In this document: positions 1 through 7,170 of the stretch, one piece after another
Position numbering within the stretch: the first letter of the stretch is position 1
Layout of the letters: every line of letters begins with the position of its first letter
Assembly (NCBI RefSeq): GCF_027924965.1
Contig: NZ_AP027056.1
Coordinates: 372,001-436,000, forward strand
DNA length: 64,000 nucleotides
DNA from: Limnohabitans sp. TEGF004
GTDB taxonomy: Bacteria; Pseudomonadota; Gammaproteobacteria; Burkholderiales; Burkholderiaceae_C
Direction of reading: 5' to 3'
Made by a program: the position numbers and the translations under genes
Notes under the pieces: generated by a model
The model's database searches: none
What the model was told of the DNA's origin: nothing
The model's input: the letters and a program-made list of their open reading frames with translations, nothing else

Positions 1-1
1 C

Positions 2-319
2 TTCTGGGCCACCTGGTGTACCCCTTGTATTGAAGAAATGCCTTTAATTGATGCGTTTTTTCGCGAAAATGAATCGAAAGGATGGCAAGTTGTTGGTCTT
101 GCCATCGATCAACCGAGCCGTGTGCGTCAATATTTGAGCCAATTTCCCGTGAATTACAGAATCGGTTTGGCTGGATTAAACGGGACGGAACTCGGCAAGA
201 TGCTTGGGAATGATGTCGGAGGCCTCCCATTTACGGTGGTTTTAGATGCAAATGGGCAGCTGATCCAAAGGAAACTGGGTAAGTTGACACCGGATGACAT
301 CAAAAAATGGGTGGCGTAA
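2..319 (+). CDS. TlpA/ResA-family thiol-disulfide oxidoreductase (5' end missing)
   Basis: The frame is open from the left edge of the window, so the start lies outside it. The first visible codons read FWATWCTPCIEEM, the thioredoxin-fold active site with a CxxC pair (WCTPC). The remaining sequence has the usual thioredoxin features, including the cis-proline segment GLPFTVVLDANGQ and a final helix. TlpA/ResA proteins are normally periplasmic, membrane-anchored reductants serving cytochrome c maturation or other thiol substrates. The anchor cannot be seen here. It lies upstream of accB with a 72-nt gap, in the same direction. The specific substrate is unknown. Confidence 0.85.
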   Translation, partial: FWATWCTPCIEEMPLIDAFFRENESKGWQVVGLAIDQPSRVRQYLSQFPVNYRIGLAGLNGTELGKMLGNDVGGLPFTVVLDANGQLIQRKLGKLTPDDIKKWVA

Positions 320-391
320 GTAGTTTTATCCGACGAAGATTTTGAAATTGGTGTAAATTAGCACCTTATTTACAACAAATAGGATGTAGTT

Positions 392-844
392 ATGGATTTG
401 CGAAAACTCAAGACGTTGATTGACCTGGTCTCCGACTCCAATGTGTCTGAACTCGAAATCACCGAGGCAGAAGGCACGGTCCGTATCGTTAAGAGTGCAC
501 CCGCCCCTGTGGCGATGGTGACGCAAATGGCTGCTCCTGTTGCGATGGCTGCCCCCGTGGCTGCTGCCCCAGCGCCTGTTGCTGCACCTGTGGTCGAAGC
601 CGCACCTGCAGGTCACACCGTCAAGTCACCCATGGTGGGCACGTTCTACCGCTCTTCTAGCCCTGGCGCCAAGTCGTTTGCCGAAGTGGGCCAGCAAGTC
701 AAAGAAGGCGACACCATCTGCATCATTGAAGCTATGAAGATCTTGAACGAGATCGAGGCTGACAAGGCAGGCACCATCACCAAAATCTTGGCCGAGAACG
801 GCCAAGCTGTGGAATACGGCGCACCCCTGTTCATCATTGAATAA
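392..844 (+). CDS. accB: Biotin carboxyl carrier protein of acetyl-CoA carboxylase
   Basis: This is the 150-aa BCCP subunit that carries biotin between the carboxylase and transcarboxylase sites of acetyl-CoA carboxylase, the first step of fatty acid synthesis in the cytosol. The C-terminal biotinyl domain has the EAMKI motif, with the biotin-accepting lysine at about residue 116, 34 residues before the end as is typical. An Ala/Pro/Val-rich linker (about residues 38-75) separates it from the N-terminal segment [16 protein letters not shown], which is standard for AccB. It sits 14 nt upstream of accC, the usual operon. Confidence 0.97.
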   Translation: MDLRKLKTLIDLVSDSNVSELEITEAEGTVRIVKSAPAPVAMVTQMAAPVAMAAPVAAAPAPVAAPVVEAAPAGHTVKSPMVGTFYRSSSPGAKSFAEVGQQVKEGDTICIIEAMKILNEIEADKAGTITKILAENGQAVEYGAPLFIIE

Positions 845-858
845 GGGGCTGGCCTGTC

Positions 859-2208
859 ATGTTTAAAAAAATCCTGATCGCCAACCGTGGCGAAATCGCG
901 CTGCGCATTCAACGCGCTTGCCGCGAGTTGGGTGTCAAAGCGGTGATGGTGTATTCCGAAGCCGACCGTGACGCCAAGTACGTCAAACTGGCTGACGAAG
1001 CCGTGTGTATTGGCCCAGCGTCTTCTACGCTGAGCTACCTCAACATGCCCGCCATCATTGCGGCTGCTGAAGTCACAGACGCCGAAGCCATTCACCCTGG
1101 TTATGGCTTTTTGAGCGAAAACGCCGACTTCGCGGAACGCGTTGAAAAGAGCGGTTTCCAGTTCATTGGCCCGACCGCTGAATCCATCCGCATCATGGGC
1201 GACAAAGTGTCGGCCAAGCAAGCCATGATCAAAGCGGGCGTGCCTTGCGTGCCAGGCTCTGAAGGCGAGTTGCCGGATGATCCTGCCGCCATCAAGCGCA
1301 TTGCCAAGAGCGTGGGCTACCCCGTCATCATCAAAGCCGCTGGCGGCGGTGGTGGGCGCGGCATGCGCGTGGTGCATACCGAAGCTGCCTTGATCAACGC
1401 AGTCGCGATGACCAAAGCCGAAGCGGGCACTGCCTTTGGCAACCCTGCGGTGTACATGGAGAAATACCTCCAAAACCCACGCCACATTGAAATTCAAATC
1501 TTGGCTGATAAGCACAAGAACGCGGTGTACTTGGGCGAGCGTGATTGCTCGATGCAACGTCGTCACCAAAAAGTGATCGAAGAAGCGCCGGCTCCTGGCA
1601 TTCCACGCAAGTTGATCGACAAGATCGGTGAGCGTTGTGCCGCAGCTTGTAAAAAGATCAACTACCGCGGCGCGGGCACGTTTGAGTTTTTGTACGAAAA
1701 CGGCGAGTTCTATTTCATTGAAATGAACACCCGTGTGCAGGTGGAACACCCCGTGACCGAATACATCACCGGCGTGGACATCGTGAAAACACAAATCATG
1801 GTGGCTGCTGGTTTGAAGTTGCCTTTTGCGCAGCGCGACATCGAAGTGCGCGGCCACTCGATCGAGTGCCGCATCAACGCGGAAGACCCGTTCAAGTTCA
1901 TCCCATCGCCTGGTCGTATCACCATGTGGCACGCACCCGGAGGCCCCGGCGTGCGTGTGGATTCACACATCTACACCAACTACTACGTGCCGCCAAATTA
2001 CGACTCGATGATCGGCAAGATCATCGTGCACGGTGACACCCGTGATGAAGCCTTGGCGCGCATGCGTACCGCTTTGAACGAAACTTTGGTGGAAGGCATC
2101 AACACCAACATCCCGCTGCACCGCGAGTTGATGGTGGACGCCAAGTTCATGGCCGGTGGCACCAACATTCACTACTTGGAAGAGTGGCTCGCTGCTCACA
2201 AGCGCTGA
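859..2208 (+). CDS. accC: Acetyl-CoA carboxylase, biotin carboxylase subunit
   Basis: The 449-aa protein matches the usual length of biotin carboxylase. It performs the ATP- and bicarbonate-dependent carboxylation of biotin on AccB. The N-terminus [16 protein letters not shown], the ATP-grasp glycine-rich loop [13 protein letters not shown], the segment [18 protein letters not shown] and the VQVEHPVTE motif are all present. The stop codon overlaps the prmA start (TGATG), so accB, accC and prmA are probably co-transcribed. Confidence 0.97.
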   Translation: MFKKILIANRGEIALRIQRACRELGVKAVMVYSEADRDAKYVKLADEAVCIGPASSTLSYLNMPAIIAAAEVTDAEAIHPGYGFLSENADFAERVEKSGFQFIGPTAESIRIMGDKVSAKQAMIKAGVPCVPGSEGELPDDPAAIKRIAKSVGYPVIIKAAGGGGGRGMRVVHTEAALINAVAMTKAEAGTAFGNPAVYMEKYLQNPRHIEIQILADKHKNAVYLGERDCSMQRRHQKVIEEAPAPGIPRKLIDKIGERCAAACKKINYRGAGTFEFLYENGEFYFIEMNTRVQVEHPVTEYITGVDIVKTQIMVAAGLKLPFAQRDIEVRGHSIECRINAEDPFKFIPSPGRITMWHAPGGPGVRVDSHIYTNYYVPPNYDSMIGKIIVHGDTRDEALARMRTALNETLVEGINTNIPLHRELMVDAKFMAGGTNIHYLEEWLAAHKR

Positions 2209-3089
2209 TGTTTGAGTTGCGACTGATGTGCCCCGAAGACAGCGTGGAAGCTGTTTGCGAGGCACTGGATGCACTCGATGCTTTGAGTGTGTCCGTCGAA
2301 GATGCGGATGCCCAAACCGATGCCGAGCAAGCCTTGTTTGGCGAGCCTGGCATGCCGCCTCCCAAAGAAGGCTGGAAGCGTTCGCGCATCGTGGCCTTGT
2401 TTGCCGAAGAGGCAACGGCCAAAGATGCCTCGCGTTTGTTGGCCTTGCAAGATTTTTTTGCTGACAGCCAAGTGCTGGGCATTCAACCCGTGGCTGACCA
2501 AGATTGGGTGCGTTTGACGCAGTCGCAATTCGCGCCTGTGGAGATCACGCCCGAGTTTTGGATTGTTCCGACATGGCATGAGCCACCCGAACAAGCCAAG
2601 CAAGTCATTCGCCTAGACCCTGGTCTGGCGTTTGGCACAGGCACACATCCCACCACGCGCATGTGTTTGCGTTGGATTGCCACGCACGATGTGGCCAACC
2701 AGCGCGTGCTTGATTACGGTTGCGGCTCTGGTATTTTGGCCATTGGTGCTGCTTTGCACGGTGCTAACAACATTGACGCGGTTGACATTGACGATGCGGC
2801 TGTCACGGCTACTGTGCTCAATGCCGATGCCAACAACGTGCGCTTGAATGCGGGCTTGCCCGACAAGGCCACAGGTCAATATCAAATTGTGTTGGCCAAC
2901 ATCTTGGCTACACCACTCAAAGTGCTGGCACCGTTGCTACGTAGCCATGTCGCCGCGGGTGGCAACTTGGTGTTAGCGGGTATCCTTGAGCGACAAGCCC
3001 AAGAACTCAAAGACGCTTACGCGCCTTATTGCACTTTGGAAGTGAGTGACGTGGAAGATGGCTGGATTTTGATGACCGCCCACTGCTGA
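2208..3089 (+). CDS. prmA: Ribosomal protein L11 methyltransferase
   Basis: The 293-aa protein is a SAM-dependent methyltransferase that trimethylates ribosomal protein L11. The motif DYGCGSG (from about residue 169) binds SAM, and NILA (about residue 231) is the PrmA-type motif IV. The frame extends upstream to 2184, but I chose the ATG at 2208 ([12 protein letters not shown]). It gives the TGATG overlap with accC and a normal PrmA N-terminus, whereas the upstream extension only re-reads accC DNA. Its stop overlaps the next gene by one base (TGATG). Confidence 0.95.
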   Translation: MFELRLMCPEDSVEAVCEALDALDALSVSVEDADAQTDAEQALFGEPGMPPPKEGWKRSRIVALFAEEATAKDASRLLALQDFFADSQVLGIQPVADQDWVRLTQSQFAPVEITPEFWIVPTWHEPPEQAKQVIRLDPGLAFGTGTHPTTRMCLRWIATHDVANQRVLDYGCGSGILAIGAALHGANNIDAVDIDDAAVTATVLNADANNVRLNAGLPDKATGQYQIVLANILATPLKVLAPLLRSHVAAGGNLVLAGILERQAQELKDAYAPYCTLEVSDVEDGWILMTAHC

Positions 3090-3820
3090 TGCACATTACC
3101 CACTGCCCCCAATGCGAGACCGCCTTCAAGGTGTCGCCCCAACAGCTAGAGCTGGCCAAAGGGTGGGTGCGGTGTGGCCGTTGTGCGCACGTGTTTGAAG
3201 CGGCGTTGCATTTTGAGACGCCACCTGACATTCCTGAACCCCCTGCGCCAAGTGCAGACGCACCTGCCTTGTTCCGTGCAGCCATGGCGCCTGCTATTGC
3301 AGCGAATGAGGTCACGCCTACCCCTTCACTGAAAAACACGGAATCAGCAGATGACGTGAACGTTTCCTTACCACTCAAATGGGTGGTGGGCACAGGTGTC
3401 TTGGTTTTGGCTTTGCTGTTGCAACTCGTGGTGGCCCAGCGCAATTGGCTGGGAGCAGAAGAGCCCGCATTGCGCCCCGTACTTTCAGCCCTGTGTGCTT
3501 GCGAAGTCACGTGGCCGCGCGAGCCTGAGGCTGTGCTGATTGAAAGCAGTAGCTTCACCGAAAACCCACAGGGTGGCTATACCGTGCAGCTGCGTTTGAA
3601 AAACTCGCAGCACCATCCGGTGGCCATGCCCGCCTTGGAGCTGAGTCTGACCGACTTGCAAGACCAAGTTTTGGTGCGTCGTGTGTTCAGCGCTAAAGAG
3701 CTGTCAGGCAAAGACCACGTGCAAGCCCTGCGCGATGTGCGTTCAACCTTGAACTTCGACTTGGACGACAAGGTGAGCAAACGCATCACGGGTTTTCGCG
3801 CCATTGTTTTTTATCCTTAA
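3089..3820 (+). CDS. Zinc-ribbon, single-pass membrane protein (MJ0042/DUF3426 type)
   Basis: The 243-aa protein begins with a zinc ribbon: cysteines C6, C9, C29 and C32 in HCPQC and RCGRC, followed by HVFEA as in MJ0042-type fingers. A Pro/Ala-rich linker follows. One hydrophobic helix (around residues 93-112, WVVGTGVLVLALLLQLVVAQ) precedes a C-terminal domain of about 120 residues that resembles DUF3426. Proteins of this architecture commonly follow prmA in Burkholderiales. Their function is not established. The overlap with the prmA stop suggests translational coupling. Confidence 0.85.
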   Translation: MHITHCPQCETAFKVSPQQLELAKGWVRCGRCAHVFEAALHFETPPDIPEPPAPSADAPALFRAAMAPAIAANEVTPTPSLKNTESADDVNVSLPLKWVVGTGVLVLALLLQLVVAQRNWLGAEEPALRPVLSALCACEVTWPREPEAVLIESSSFTENPQGGYTVQLRLKNSQHHPVAMPALELSLTDLQDQVLVRRVFSAKELSGKDHVQALRDVRSTLNFDLDDKVSKRITGFRAIVFYP

Positions 3821-3850
3821 CGATCCCTCTTATTTTTCGAAAGTAGCTTT

Positions 3851-4750
3851 ATGGCATCGCTGATTTGCGGCTCACTCGCGTTTGACACCATCATGGATTT
3901 TGAAGGCCGATTTGCCGAACAAATCTTGCCTGACCAGTTGCACATCTTGAACGTGTCGTTCTTGGTACCGGCTTTACGCCGCGACTTTGGTGGCTGTGCA
4001 GGCAACATTGCTTACAGCTTGAAAGTGTTGGGTGGCACACCGCTGCCCATGGCCACCTTGGGCACCGATGCGGCGGACTACTTGCAGCGCTTGAAAACCT
4101 TGGGCATCTCGACCGAGTACGTGCGTCAAGTCGAAGGCAGCTACACCGCACAAGCCATGATCATGACGGACCGTGACAACAACCAAATCACGGCCTTCCA
4201 CCCCGGCGCCATGATGCAGGCACACACCACCAAAATTGAAAAACGCGCTGACATCAAGCTGGCCATCATTTCACCCGATGGTCGTGATGCCATGATCCAG
4301 CATGCTGAGCAACTCAAAGCGGCTGACATTCCTTTTGTGTTCGACCCAGGCCAAGGCCTGCCTATGTTTGATGGCGCTGACCTGATGCGTTTCATCGACC
4401 AGGCCACGTGGGTCACGGTGAACGACTACGAAGGCAAGATGCTGAGTGACCGCACGGGCTTGAGCCATGCCGATATTTCACGTCGCGTGAAAGGCTTGAT
4501 CGTGACCTTGGGAGCTGAAGGTTGTGAAGTGTGGATTGACGGCGAGAAAACGCTTGTGCCACCTGTCAAAGCAGCAGCAGTGGTTGACCCCACAGGTTGT
4601 GGCGATGCATGGCGTGGTGCGCTGTTGTTCGGTTTGGAGCAAGGTTGGTCGTTGGCCAAGTGTGCTGCTTTGGGTAACCAAGTGGGCGCACTCAAAATTG
4701 CCCAACGTGGTCCGCAAAATTACAACGTTGACGGCTGGGCGATCGCCTGA
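3851..4750 (+). CDS. PfkB-family carbohydrate/nucleoside kinase
   Basis: The 299-aa ribokinase-like protein has the family's N-terminal substrate region (GGCAGNIAYSLKVLGG) and the C-terminal PfkB signature DPTGCGDAWRGAL. Within it, Asp252 is the expected catalytic base and the usual GAGD anion hole reads GCGD. It should phosphorylate a sugar or nucleoside with ATP. The sequence style is closest to adenosine-kinase-like members annotated simply as carbohydrate kinases, and the substrate cannot be fixed from sequence. It lies 30 nt after the zinc-ribbon gene and converges on the DUF167 gene. Confidence 0.85.
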   Translation: MASLICGSLAFDTIMDFEGRFAEQILPDQLHILNVSFLVPALRRDFGGCAGNIAYSLKVLGGTPLPMATLGTDAADYLQRLKTLGISTEYVRQVEGSYTAQAMIMTDRDNNQITAFHPGAMMQAHTTKIEKRADIKLAIISPDGRDAMIQHAEQLKAADIPFVFDPGQGLPMFDGADLMRFIDQATWVTVNDYEGKMLSDRTGLSHADISRRVKGLIVTLGAEGCEVWIDGEKTLVPPVKAAAVVDPTGCGDAWRGALLFGLEQGWSLAKCAALGNQVGALKIAQRGPQNYNVDGWAIA

Positions 4751-4794
4751 AAGTGAACCGCTTCTCTTGAAGTGATACAGGCGCTGCTAGCGCT

Positions 4795-5103
4795 TTAATT
4801 TGCCAAGGCGAGCCATTGGGCTTTGGTACAAGCAGCTGCGCTGACCCGCAGCTGTTTTCGTTTGGACGTCTGTCCGCGTATCAATTCCACCTCTCGTTTG
4901 GCAATGCCTAAGGTATCTGCTAGCCATGCTGTCAGGGCCAGGTTGGCTTTGCCATCGACGGGCGGTGCGTGTAAGCGCACACGCAGCGCGCCATCGTGCT
5001 CGCCATCGGCTTGGGTGCGTGAGGCGTTGGGGATGACATGGATATCCACGATCACTGCGCCTGTTTTCTCTGGGCGAAGGTAAGTGGTTGGAGGGAGCGT
5101 CAT
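4795..5103 (-). CDS. DUF167 / YggU-family protein
   Basis: The 102-aa protein has the DUF167 core: IDIHVIPNASRTQ near the N-terminus, VRLHAPPVDGKANLAL in the middle and VELIRGQTSKRKQLRV near the end. The family is small, soluble and widespread, with no secure function. The gene ends 45 nt from the convergent kinase gene. It lies downstream of the histone-like gene on the same strand, beyond a terminator. Confidence 0.85.
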   Translation of the reverse strand: MTLPPTTYLRPEKTGAVIVDIHVIPNASRTQADGEHDGALRVRLHAPPVDGKANLALTAWLADTLGIAKREVELIRGQTSKRKQLRVSAAACTKAQWLALAN

Positions 5104-5118
5104 GATGTGGGGGGCAAG

Positions 5119-5149
5119 AAAAAGCCCGAGGCCTTGCGGCGTCGGGCTT
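5119..5149 (-). terminator. Rho-independent terminator of the histone-like gene
   Basis: Arms AAGCCCGA (5122-5129) and TCGGGCTT (5142-5149) form a hairpin. Read on the minus strand it is followed by a T tract (complement of A at 5119-5123). It lies 37 nt beyond the stop of the histone-like gene. Confidence 0.85.
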
Positions 5150-5185
5150 GAGCTGACGGTAAACCGTTGCCTTGATCAGTGAAGA

Positions 5186-5659
5186 TTAAGGCTTGCTAGC
5201 TGTTGGGAAAGGCCAAGCAGCTTGCGGGTTCAACGTGGTCTGTGCGCGGGCAGCGGGTGCTTTCGCAGCTTTCTTTGCAGCAGGCTTTTTAGCGGCTTTT
5301 TTAGCAGCTGGTTTTTTGGCAGCAGGCTTTTTAGCCGCTGTTTTCTTAGCTACTTTTTTAGCCGCTGTTTTCTTAGCAGCAGGCTTTTTAGCAGCAGCTT
5401 TTTTAACGGCTGGCTTCTTAGCTGCTACTTTTTTAGCTGCTGGCTTTTTAGCCGCAACTTTCTTTGCAGCTGGCTTCTTAGCCGCTACTTTTTTAGCTGC
5501 TGGCTTTTTAGCTGCAACTTTTTTAGCTGCTGGCTTCTTGGCCGCTACTTTTTTAGCTGCTGGCTTCTTAGCCGCGACTTTCTTAGCTGCTGGCTTTTTG
5601 GCCGCGACAGCTTTCTTTGCAGGGGCCTTTTTAGCGGCCGGTTTTTTTGCAGTTGCCAT
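5186..5659 (-). CDS. Histone H1-like, Lys/Ala/Pro-rich DNA-binding protein
   Basis: The 157-aa protein is almost entirely tandem AAKK/PAAKK repeats, for example [17 protein letters not shown], with a non-repetitive tail ([21 protein letters not shown] region). Such proteins resemble the C-terminal tail of eukaryotic histone H1 and bacterial AlgP/HctB-type proteins, and are thought to bind and condense DNA. It is a single gene with its own terminator. The repeat length probably varies between strains, because the near-identical 30-base DNA repeats can slip without changing frame. Whether it regulates genes or just packs the nucleoid cannot be told. Confidence 0.85.
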   Translation of the reverse strand: MATAKKPAAKKAPAKKAVAAKKPAAKKVAAKKPAAKKVAAKKPAAKKVAAKKPAAKKVAAKKPAAKKVAAKKPAAKKVAAKKPAVKKAAAKKPAAKKTAAKKVAKKTAAKKPAAKKPAAKKAAKKPAAKKAAKAPAARAQTTLNPQAAWPFPTASKP

Positions 5660-5732
5660 TTTTGTTCTCCTAGATCGAATTTAGATCATTGGGTGAAAAA
5701 ACACTTTGCACGGATTTTTGTGTGCAAAACGA

Positions 5733-5766
5733 TTCATGGCGCTGGACCCGGGTCCAACGCCATGAA
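5733..5766. other. 34-bp near-perfect DNA palindrome
   Basis: Arms TTCATGGCGCTGGACCC and GGGTCCAACGCCATGAA meet with no loop and one mismatched pair. The palindrome sits 74 bp upstream of the histone-like gene and 85 bp downstream of nrdB, both leftward. It could be part of the nrdB terminator or an operator for the histone-like gene. No T tract follows on the minus strand, so a simple terminator is not clear. Confidence 0.5.
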
Positions 5767-5774
5767 CGGGGTAA

Positions 5775-5820
5775 GTTCACCACCACACCTCGTGATCGGG
5801 TGTTTGTCAGTGTGGTGAAC
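5775..5820 (-). terminator. Hairpin downstream of nrdB (possible terminator)
   Basis: Outer arms GTTCACCAC (5775-5783) and GTGGTGAAC (5812-5820) enclose an inner stem ACACC/GGTGT. The hairpin begins 31 nt after the nrdB stop on the minus strand. There is no clean T run, so termination is plausible but unproven. Confidence 0.4.
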
Positions 5821-5850
5821 AAGTTCGGTGACATGTGTGTGTTTAAGCCA

Positions 5851-7086
5851 TCAGTCCCAAGACAGAGCACCACCAGATTGGTACTCGATCACACGGGTTT
5901 CAAAGAAGTTGCGTTCTTTCTTGAGGTCGATCATCTCGCTCATCCAAGGGAACGGGTTTTCTTCGTTGGGGAACAAGGCTTCCAAACCGATTTGCGTGGC
6001 GCGGCGGTTGGCGATGTAGCGCAAGTAGCCTTTGAACATCGAGGCATTCAAGCCCAACACGCCACGTGGCATGGTGTCTTCGGCATAGCGGTATTCGAGC
6101 TCGACGGCCTTCATGAACAAGGCTTTGATTTCTTCCTTGAACTCTGCTGTCCACAGTTGTGGATTTTCAAGTTTGATTTGGTTGATCAAATCAATGCCAA
6201 AGTTGCAGTGCATGGACTCGTCACGCAAGATGTATTGGTACTGCTCGGCAGCACCCGTCATTTTGTTTTGACGGCCCAAGGCCAAGATTTGTGTGAAGCC
6301 TACGTAGAAGAACAGGCCTTCCATCAAGCAAGCGAACACGATCAACGACTTCAAAAGTGTTTGGTCGGTCTGCAGTGTGCCGGTGTGGAAGTTGGGGTCC
6401 ATGATCGCGTCGATGAACGGGATCAGGAACTCGTCTTTGTCGCGAATGGATTTGACTTCGTGGTACGCGTTGAAGATCTCACCTTCATCCAAGCCCAAAG
6501 ATTCGACGATGTATTGGTAAGCGTGTGTGTGAATCGCTTCTTCAAACGCTTGACGCAACAAGAACTGGCGGCATTCAGGTGCGGTGATGTGGCGGTAAGT
6601 GCCCAACACGATGTTGTTGGCAGCAAGCGAGTCGGCTGTCACAAAGAAGCCTAGGTTACGCATGATCAAACGACGCTCGTCGTCGGTCAGACCGTTGGGG
6701 TCTTTCCACAACGCGATGTCGCGTGTCATGTTCACTTCTTGCGGCATCCAGTGGTTGGCGCAAGTGGCGAGGTATTTTTCCCATGCCCATTTGTATTTGA
6801 ACGGCACCAACTGGTTGACGTCGGTTTGGCCATTGATGATGCGCTTGTCAGCGGCTGTCACACGGCGCGCACTGGCTGCAGAAGATGTAGGCGTTGGGGT
6901 TGCTGCTGGTGTAGGTGCTGCCGCAGACAACGGCACTGTTGCGCCGTCATTCAAAGTGCGTGTAGCCGCAACAGGCTGCATGGCAGGTGTCGCAGAAACA
7001 GGTGGGAGTTCCATCGAGCGGTGAGGTAATCCGCTTGCAAGAGGTGATGGCGATGAGGGCTTGACTTCTTCGTCCCAGGTCAACAT
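5851..7086 (-). CDS. nrdB: Class Ia ribonucleoside-diphosphate reductase, beta subunit
   Basis: This is the ferritin-like R2 subunit that houses the diiron-tyrosyl radical cofactor. The motif [10 protein letters not shown] gives Glu183, His186 and Tyr190 with the E-x2-H-x3-Y spacing of E. coli NrdB (E115, H118, Y122), so the radical tyrosine is kept. A second metal-binding motif reads [10 protein letters not shown]. The 411-aa frame carries an Ala/Pro/Thr-rich N-terminal extension of roughly 75 residues before the conserved core (from about [13 protein letters not shown]). The start could be at 7014 instead ([10 protein letters not shown]), as neither has a strong ribosome site. It follows nrdA by 84 nt in the same direction, an operon. 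Confidence 0.96.
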   Translation of the reverse strand: MLTWDEEVKPSSPSPLASGLPHRSMELPPVSATPAMQPVAATRTLNDGATVPLSAAAPTPAATPTPTSSAASARRVTAADKRIINGQTDVNQLVPFKYKWAWEKYLATCANHWMPQEVNMTRDIALWKDPNGLTDDERRLIMRNLGFFVTADSLAANNIVLGTYRHITAPECRQFLLRQAFEEAIHTHAYQYIVESLGLDEGEIFNAYHEVKSIRDKDEFLIPFIDAIMDPNFHTGTLQTDQTLLKSLIVFACLMEGLFFYVGFTQILALGRQNKMTGAAEQYQYILRDESMHCNFGIDLINQIKLENPQLWTAEFKEEIKALFMKAVELEYRYAEDTMPRGVLGLNASMFKGYLRYIANRRATQIGLEALFPNEENPFPWMSEMIDLKKERNFFETRVIEYQSGGALSWD

Positions 7087-7170
7087 ATGTATTTATCCAA
7101 TGCATGAATTATGAATGCAACGAAGACAAACGCAAAGCATTCGTGAACTTCGTTGCAAGTTTTTGTTGTA

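Noticed and set aside
646..1932. 428-codon minus-strand frame opposite accB/accC
   Set aside because: Antisense shadow of a highly conserved biotin carboxylase; no recognisable protein and His/Arg-rich composition.
4781..4796. Short GCGCT/AGCGC hairpin between the PfkB kinase and DUF167 genes
   Set aside because: Five-base stem with a very short T run; could be a weak terminator, but the support is too thin.
5186..5684. Plus-strand frames rich in Phe/Leu/Ala opposite the histone-like gene
   Set aside because: Shadows of the Lys/Ala repeat; the minus frame has the known histone H1-like composition and a terminator.
5689..6654. 321-codon plus-strand frame opposite nrdB
   Set aside because: It begins in the palindrome region and runs antisense to the conserved NrdB core; no protein family is visible.
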